DNA from: Ananas comosus
Taxonomy: Eukaryota; Streptophyta; Magnoliopsida; Poales; Bromeliaceae
Direction of reading: 5' to 3'
DNA length: 64,000 bases
Assembly: GCF_001540865.1 (NCBI RefSeq)
Contig: NC_033628.1
Span: forward strand, 6,515,854 to 6,579,853
Shown here piece by piece: positions 56,646 through 64,000 of this stretch. The first letter of the stretch is position 1; the number at the start of each line of letters is the position of its first letter. The notes beneath the pieces are model-generated. The model saw nothing but the letters and a program-made list of their open reading frames with translations, did no database searches and was not told the origin of the DNA. Made by a program: the position numbers and the translations under genes.

Positions 56646-59419
56646 TGTAACATATGGAAAACTGTGAAGTTGCAATGTCAACCTTGATCTAGGGATCAAG
56701 TGAGGATTGAACTAGTTGGACATCATCCTCGAGTGAATTGTGATGCGTTGGAATGACTTTCAGAGATAAATAGTGTTTCGGCGCAAATTGCGGCGCGAAA
56801 CGAAATATAAAGAGAATTTTCGGATTTCGACGCTAACTTTGATTAAAAGAATTACAAGTAAGGCGTGAGCGATAAATTGTGGTATACTCCGAATCAATTG
56901 TGAAGCTTTGGAAAAGCCAAGGTGTGTTTTCAAAGGATTTGAAGAGCTCAGTGCGAAGTGGTAGTGTAAAAAAGTAGAAAATGCAAGTAGGAGCTGATTC
57001 TATTGTTATTCGGCTCAATAATGTCAAAATGCAAAGGAATGCTTCCAAACTAAATTCGTAGCTTGTGAAGATCCCTTGGTATATTTTGGAAGTGTTTGGT
57101 GAAATCGGAGTGAAAACAGAAAATGTAGACTTTCTGTAAAGAACGCGGACTGAGAAAATTAGCAGAAAATGCACAGTGTCAGAAAAATTATGAAAATTGG
57201 CAAAGATGTCAGGAAACATTTTTATGAGGCTAGATTTGAAGTTTAATATTTTTTTGACCACGCCTGTAAGAGAGAAATAGCATATGAAAGTTATCTGATA
57301 AAGCTTATAGTTCGGCGACAGTTCGCAGTGACCAAACGGGTTCGAAACTGAAATGTTAAAATTTCAGTGGACTTCTTAAGAAAAAACGAACATTTTGTAA
57401 AAATTGAGCTCAATCGAACTATCGAAGGCAAACATATATGAATATGAACCGAGATGACATGAGAATGAATATATATATGAACGGGAAGCCATAGTTAGCT
57501 AAATTCATATGTTCATGATGATATAAAGTGTTGAACTTGTAAATATGCATGTTAAACGCTGTAAAAGCCAAGGCATGTAAATTGAATATGAAATGTGAAC
57601 CTAGATGCTATTGTCGACACTAAAAGCGAATATTGAGGCATGGCCCAAACATAATGTGAAAATGAATATATTATAGTTCAAGCTATATGAACGTCGATAA
57701 TGATTAGAAACCTCGATGGCAATAAGTATATAATCTGTAAACCTCACGCTGAAATCCCTAAGTATTGGTATAAATCGACAACATCCAGTGAGTAGAAATC
57801 TAAACGGTAACGAGGGTAAATGAATATGTGCAGATTATAAACCTAGGCGTGGAGAACTAGGACATTGAATAGATCGGTGGCATGAACACTAGAGTTATTA
57901 ACCGTAGGTGGACATTGAATAGCTCGAGTAGCATGAACCTAGTGCTATTAAACATAGGTTGGACATGAATAAGCCTAGTGTTATATGAACATAGGTCGAC
58001 ATTAACCTAGTGTCAGTGGACCTAGGTCGAGTATTGTAAACTAGAGTTGAAGATCTAGGAGAAAGTATATAAAACCTAGTGTAAGTGAACCTAGGTTATG
58101 ATGTAAAGAACATCTTAGTAAAGTAAACTAAGTTGTGAATCAAGTGGGCAATAGACCACTAGAAAGTGAATAGAATAGACCTAGAAAGATCGTCGACATA
58201 GGGTAAAAGAGTAAACCCTTAAGTTGTGAAAATGGATTCCGAATCCCTAGGATTGGTATGATAGGCAGAAATAGAATCTTAACTAGCGGATTGACGTTCT
58301 CCTCTCCCGTAGTGATTCAACGGGATCAACAGTTCTCCTCTCCGCGTATGCCATGAAGGAAGTGAATCGGAACACGGATCGACAGTTCTCCTCTCCCGGT
58401 AGTGATTCAACGGATGACGGTTCTCCTCTCCGGTTGAGCTAACGGGTTTGACGGTTCTCCTCGCCCTGTTGAGCTGAGAGATTAGGGTCAGCGGGATCGA
58501 CGGTTTCCTCTCCCTGTGATGGACCTCAGTGTCGCGTGGACTTAAGCTGAGGTGTTGTGAGACGTCCTGCCACCTCGAGCCTGACTGACGCGCGTACTCG
58601 CCGCGGTTGATTGACTCAAGACCGAGTCGAGTGCTAGATGGCTAAGGTAAGTAACCTTAGAAAGAATCGCCAGTGAGTACAATAAAATAAAGAATAAAGC
58701 ATAAAGAAAAGAATAAGGAAATAGCTAATGAATGAAACTAGCTAAGAAAGAATAAAAGCTACAAGTAAAGAATGGCTAATGATATAAAGTGAATCAAGTA
58801 ATCTACTTACATGAATTACAGGTAATGCATATTGCCAAGCCAGCGAGGCAAGGTATGGTTTTATTGATCGCATCGTTAAATATCTATCTATCTATCTGAT
58901 TGTTAACTAACCTACTGTTTCCTCCTTTGACCTGGTAGGTCGAGCTCTCTTCTGGGTAGGGCTACCCACTGGGAACTATATTTATATAGTTCTCACCCCC
59001 GTGTTGTTTGGGGTACAGGTTGCACGCGAGCGCGCGGCGGCGCGAGGACAGGGCGTAGTTCCGTAGATAGCGCCCCACCACCGAACCGAGATAGCAATAC
59101 CCTGAAGAAGTAAGTTCAGCAGTTCAAAATTGAAAGCAAACAAACTTGTAGTGAAATTGGTATAAGTTTTGTAATAACATAAGGTATTTGGAATTTTGTA
59201 AATATAAAATGCTGAGATGAATGCCTTGTAATAGCATAGTTAGCACTTTATGTTTTTGATACTTATGCAATCTGTGGTTGAATACAGTTCCTGTTTGGAA
59301 CCTCTTGTATATGCATTGTATAGATTGTGACGCCTACGAACGATAGGGGAGGCTCTGTCCGTTCGGCGGTCTGTCGGCGTACCCGAATCCGACCAAATCG
59401 GCGGAGCTCAGGCGTGACA
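56646..59419 (+). repeat. 3' LTR of the gag-only element
   Basis: Same ends and order as 48131-50875. The differences are mostly single-base gains and losses in short runs, likely sequencing errors and not evolution. Hairpin at 58973-58992. Confidence 0.9.
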
Positions 59420-59424
59420 TAAAT

Positions 59425-60242
59425 TCCCGGCCGAAGTCCTCGCAAGAGCCACTCGGCCGCGTCCCGCGTCATCCTTGACAACATCCTGGACACAATCATG
59501 ATGTGGGAGAATTCTTGTTCATACTCCGCCACTAAGCCGCTCCCTTGCTCCAGCTTGCGAATTTCTCCTTGAGCTTCCGCTTCAACGTATACGGAAATAA
59601 TTGGCGAACATTTCCCGCTTGAATTCCTCCATACATCGCGCGGAAGGCCGCCGGAAGCCGATCCGTTTAACGCGCTCACCAAACCTCGCCGCCGCCTTCT
59701 CCAGGCAATGGGTAGCGAGGTAGACTTTATCCGCTCTCCAAGGTACGCAAATCATCGAAGGGGTTCCATCAAGTCGATCCAAGCACTCGACCATCTCTGG
59801 TTCCACCTTCTCGCCCCTCGAAAGTTGGCGTATGGAACTTGTTGAATTTGATAAGAGCCGCCAATGCGCGCTCTCCTTCCACCTCTTCGCCGACACATCG
59901 GAGGTAGCCATCCAGATGCCGCCTGTGTGCGATCTGCTGTCGGTCGGCGTCTGCAGCACACACCAGAACCGCGCGTATACCCTCACCCTCCGCCACCTCG
60001 GCACACGGTCGAGGAGCGCGCGGCGGCCACCGCCCTCAGCCATTGTCGCGGCGCGGGTGCCGTGAGCTCCGCTCCATAAGTTCCTGAAGCCTCTCGAATC
60101 GGGTCTCCTGGCGCTGCCACCACGCTAGTCAACGCGGTCACTTGCGGCCTGCAGCCGATCATCATGCTCGGCTCCGTCTGCTCGGGCACCTCGGTGCGGT
60201 GCTGGAGTGGATCTCGTACTTGGGGCGTCTCTTCCGTGCCAT
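59425..60242 (-). pseudogene. gag N-terminal part of the minus-strand chromovirus
   Basis: Minus-strand text shows a MARKRRPKYE start (ATG 60240-60242), SMMIGCRPQVTALTSVV, then RWKESAHWRLL-type and KVYLATHCLEKAAARFGE and KLEQGSGLVAEYEQEFSH and WLLRGLRPGIY across different frames. The fragments spell a Retrotrans_gag domain that continues at 48125 after removal of the inserted element. The many frame changes fit the local indel errors, so how broken the real gene is cannot be judged. Confidence 0.75.
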
Positions 60243-60580
60243 AGCTCTGAAACGCAACCACTTGTTTAATCACTTTAACCAACTTCCTCGTCGGAATCAC
60301 CGACACACCACGACTCAGCAACAAAATCGGCGGAAGCACACACGCGTACTCGTCCTAGACTCTGGCATTATGTCGTCGGCCGCCGACACAACACCTCAAG
60401 CCACGAACTCATACAACTCAATCCGTCTCTAATCACAATAAGAGACCTATACCAACTCGACCCAATCGAATTAACTTCCGCCATCGCTGATAGGTTCACA
60501 TTCCGCTCACGTCTGCACCTATAACCTTAAGGCTGCCAACTAGGTCCCTAGGTCATCTAAACTCTCTTTACTTGCTCTTA

Positions 60581-60593
60581 TGCTCTGATACCA
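60581..60593 (-). other. primer-binding site, tRNA-iMet
   Basis: TGCTCTGATACCA, the reverse complement of TGGTATCAGAGCA, nine bases from the 5' LTR end at 60603. Confidence 0.9.
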
Positions 60594-60602
60594 CGAAAAT
60601 AC

Positions 60603-63261
60603 TGTCACGCCCCGCCCCGCGAAACCACTACCAATTTGGCGCGATTCGGCCGCGCCGACAGACGCCGAACGGACAGCACCCTCCCCTGCCCGCCAAGCTC
60701 AACCACAGGAATGTGTACAAGAATTTACCTAGAACTTTAATTCTAACATACAACATTCAACGACGGGCACAAACAGTGCGCAACAACAAGAGAAGACAAG
60801 TAATCCACAAGATATACGAGTGAAATGAAGAGAGTACTTTAACTAACTATTACAATAGTTACATTCTTTACCTTTACATCATTTTCAAAAATGAATAGCA
60901 TTTGATCCCTCAAAATACATAGCTCTCCAACCTCACCTACATGAATCTCTCTCATACATAGGTGTACTAATGCAAAGGAAGCTACTACACTCACCACGGC
61001 CTCACTGATGGCGCGCGATGCCCTTGCCGCGGTCCTCTCTCTGCAAGCCCTGAACCTACACTGGAAATAGAGTGGCGCTGAGGAACCTACTTCCATCAGT
61101 TCCAGCTGTGGCTGGCGCACTCGTGCGATCTCCCACTAGGTCCAAGTGGGCACAAGTAACAACAAATAGATAGATAATATGTATCTGAAGCTGTAATGCA
61201 GTCTACGTAGGAAAACTATGCTACTATGCCCATAATCATGAATATGAATGCATGCATCATATAATAAAAGGTTTGCTACCATGCTAACAAATTCGATCCA
61301 TGTTCGAATCGTAATGCTTCAATGACATTTATAAACCTTTAACCTTTTTCATTTACCCAATCTGTGCGAGGCCCTAGGCTCGCCCTGACCATACACTTTC
61401 AATCCCAAAGTGGGGAGGGAGCTCCAAGTTGCACCCAGCCCGGCGACCGTCTGCCGAACCTCCATGTGGTCCGACCTCCAAGTGGTCCTAGTCCGCCGAC
61501 ACTCCGGAGTACTCGACGACAATCCCCTCCATTGGCGATATGGATGGCTATACCATCCCAAACCCCAGACTGTGAGCTAGATCTGTCCTCTCCAAGTGAG
61601 ATACTCTACATACTAGAGTCAATACCCAATCGAATCCTCTCAAGTGAGGACGCCCCTACACAAGGACAGTCAACGCACTATCGCGGAATCATCGGTTCCC
61701 GACATTCATCAATACTATTTAGTTTCTACAATTCATTGTTCACCAGCGCATTTTTAAGGGATCCACCTATCCCTAGGTCCATCGACTCCTAGTGTTATTT
61801 ACAACTACATTAATGCCAACTCGTTATCATTCAATATTTGGGTGCGCCACTCTGTTTCTTTGACAATAAACCTACTTTCTATGTCATCAATACCCCATCG
61901 GTTCATCTCTATCTCTAGATCATAGGATCACTGTTCCGACCCAATCCTCACCTATCTACGTTACAAGCGTTCAAGTACACTAGGTCATCCATTAGAAAGC
62001 ATATAGGAATGGCGCTACTATGCAATCCTACAACTGCAACATGAAGAGATGAGATTAAATGCAATCTAAGACATAGAAAGGAGTTCGAGAAGTTCGGGAT
62101 AACACCCCCCACCTTTTTAATCGAGTGTAGAGGTTTTGGAAATCTTCTCAGCGAGCTTCGCGAAAAGCGCTTTAGCCTTTTTCCTCCCCGAATCAACACT
62201 AGCCCGGCCCGATTTGCCGAGAACTTTCACGCAGGTTGCCAACTGCCAAATCGACTTCGCCCCCCGCGTGTTTGGGACCTATCAATCAGTTATCCAAAGG
62301 CTTCAAATGAGATACACCCATCTCAACGACTTTATACAAAACCCCATTGGAACCCTAGATTCCACCTAGAAGCTAACACCCCTATAAGATCCTAGCATTT
62401 CTTGGATTGAATCTATTTTAGAAGCTTGCCTTAGGGTCCGATTGACCATTCAAGACATAAAACCACAAAACCTAAGTTTAGAACGCTAGCGTTTAGTAGC
62501 GTTACCTCAAGAGCTTTTTTTACTCCAGGGAAGAGGCAGAAGAGAGATAGCGAGGTGCTCAAGCCTCCTCTTGATCTCCTTCTCTTCTGCCTTCCTTACT
62601 TTCCATCTTCTTTCCGTCCTCTCCTTCTTGTTCATTCTTCCCTGCTTTCCTTCTAAGAGAGGAGAGAGCAAGAGCAAAATGAGAGTGAGAGAGAGTAAAA
62701 TGAGAGAGTGGAGGAGAGAGAGGCGCTCATGCCTACAAATAAAGGCCATTGCATAAAGCCCTCGACTTTCCACCTTGTGCCACTGCCCTTATCATGGCAT
62801 GTTTTCCGCATGCAGGGACAGAGTCTACCCGACTTTGGGACGAGTCCCCGAGAGGCTTCCCTCGGCCGCGCACGCGTTCGGGCAACCGAGTCTCTCCCGG
62901 CGAGACCGTCCCTCACTGAGAAGACCATGTCCCAGAGCTTGATTTTCAGGACTTAGCCAATTTTTTGGCATCTCTCGCTGGGACCACGTTCGGGAACCGG
63001 TCCCTCCCTGCCAGGGACCGGTTGCATCACGCAACCCCGCTACATCCAGCCAGGGGAACCGGTCTCTCACCTGCAGAGACCGGTCCCCGAGAGCAACATC
63101 AGCCCAATGATGCCATTTGCCTCATTTGCTCTCGCGGACTCAACTCCAAGGCACTTTTTGTGCTTTGGACATTCCCAACTCCCACAAAGGGTATACTCTC
63201 GACAATTAGTCGATCCTGGATGGAGTACAATCCTCGCATTTCGAGAATTCACTTCCTTACA
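60603..63261 (-). repeat. 5' LTR of the chromovirus (right copy)
   Basis: Matches 41191-44121 but carries many single-base indels up to about 62937 and none after that. It lacks the ~245-base block present at 41966-42215 in the left copy. It is followed by the CATAA duplication and the outer LTR. Confidence 0.9.
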
Positions 63262-64000
63262 CATAATCCAATATATCTTTATGTAATGAATATGCTCTAT
63301 CATAACAACCAAGTATACTATGATGCAACAAGTAAACTATCAAGTATACTACATGTCCCAACGCTATGCTACAAGCATGTCAAGGTAATCCAACTACTAC
63401 TCCCTATCTAGTAGTGATTAACTTTTACGAATTGATGTCATTGTCCAATCTAGTTTTGGGACCTACACAAGTGTAGTCCAGCTTGTGCCGCCTAAGTGTC
63501 GGTGGTAGCTCCAGCATTCCTACTCTAGGAATGAGTCTATCCCTCCCGACTCCGTAGGTTTCTCGATGCCGCACGAGCTAACATAAGCCGCGTAGGCCAA
63601 CTCCGGACTGCCGGCTTGTGGGGAGCGACCCTCACAAGCGTGTGCGAATGAGCACAAATGGCAAGCAAGCATAGTCAATGTCTCAAGTGTCCAATCATCA
63701 TGTCTCTAGCATGGTCAAAGCCACTAGCAACCCAACGGTCTAGTTCTATGTCTCAAAGTGATGTTCCAACACTCACCTTGCTTAGTGCCTCTTTATGCAC
63801 TTAAGCATTATGATAATCCAAGTACAATCCACATTCTATGTCCCTTCATGACACTAGTACTAGGTTCACACATAACCCAAGCTCAATGCCGTTTTATGAC
63901 ATTAGCTCCAAATTTTTTCATGACAGTCTAGTCTGATGCCTCTTTATGGCATTAGCTATCTCTCATGTCTCTAACATGCATAGGTTTATGTAGCACACTG

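Larger units (their letters stand above)
48131..59419 (+). mobile_element. gag-only Ty3/gypsy element (no pol)
   Basis: LTRs 48131-50875 and 56646-59419, target duplication TAAAT at 48126-48130 and 59420-59424, tRNA-Met PBS, one gag ORF, then ~1.5 kb without pol, then the polypurine tract GAGGGGAGAA and the 3' LTR. Without the nested solo LTR it is ~8.6 kb. A gag-bearing non-autonomous element of TR-GAG type. Confidence 0.9.
41191..63261 (-). mobile_element. Tekay/Del-like chromovirus with nested elements
   Basis: Ends TGTCACG and CTTACA with target duplication CATAA at 41186-41190 and 63262-63266. In minus-strand order: 5' LTR 60603-63261, PBS 60581-60593, gag, pol, polypurine tract 44122-44133, 3' LTR 41191-44121. 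Gag is split by a plus-strand gypsy element (48131-59419). The coding frame has several stops and frameshifts, so it is not autonomous now. Confidence 0.92.
40545..64000 (-). mobile_element. outer minus-strand LTR, split by a chromovirus and running off the window
   Basis: Segment 40545-41190 starts TGTCACGCCCCGGG; segment 63267-64000 continues it after the inserted element. Both match in reverse the plus-strand LTR 30164-32439 (for example GCTTGTGAGGGTCGC near 31382 and its reverse near 63640). Whether it is a solo LTR or part of a full element cannot be seen. Confidence 0.75.

Overview
The window is plant genomic DNA made almost entirely of LTR retrotransposons. I see no intact host gene. 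The elements are Tekay/Del-like Ty3/gypsy chromoviruses (zinc-knuckle gag, PR-RT-RNaseH-integrase order, C-terminal chromodomain-like motif), one Sirevirus-type Ty1/copia element (long two-knuckle gag, several polypurine tracts), and an older copia fragment. Primer-binding sites match the initiator tRNA-Met 3' end (TGGTATCAGAGC). The GC-rich LTR leaders and repeat-family mix suggest a monocot. Pineapple or another bromeliad is my guess only, unproven from the sequence.

Layout. 1-2159 is the 3' part of a plus-strand LTR. 2160-3426 is a broken copia gag-protease on the minus strand. 3427-6648 is AT-rich, with a tRNA-like sequence and two MITE-like DNA elements. 6649-24364 is a four-level nest: a minus-strand gypsy LTR of about 4.3 kb, split by a plus-strand solo LTR (7936-21321), which is split by a Sirevirus (8337-18438), which carries another solo LTR (12272-15455). 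24838-33178 holds pieces of one LTR around a 5'-truncated chromovirus (integrase, chromodomain, 3' LTR), itself split by a solo LTR (27436-30158). 33179-33290 looks like the last coding piece of a uroporphyrinogen-III methyltransferase (UPM1-like) gene. 33532-39906 is an internally deleted minus-strand gypsy element.

At 39907-39977 an N is followed by BAC cloning-vector sequence (M13 reverse primer, SP6 promoter, HindIII site), so the join there is artificial. 40545-64000 is a second four-level nest: an outer minus-strand LTR running off the window, a minus-strand chromovirus 41191-63261 (TSD CATAA), a plus-strand gag-only gypsy element 48131-59419 (TSD TAAAT), and a solo LTR 53961-56642 (TSD GAATG). 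From about 54.5 to 62.94 kb the sequence is full of single-base indels typical of uncorrected long reads.

The most interesting shared structure is inside the LTRs. Families that otherwise differ share (i) clusters of ACCGGT-centred palindromes upstream of a TATA/CT-rich leader, (ii) a GTAAGC splice-donor-like site after that leader, (iii) a small hairpin whose stem sequence differs between families while pairing is kept, between constant flanks CCCACTRGG and TCTCAC, often followed by a pyrimidine tract ending in AG, and (iv) a conserved module near the LTR 3' end. Coding regions carry premature stops mostly explained by CGA-to-TGA or TGG-to-TGA/TAG transitions, so they are relics.
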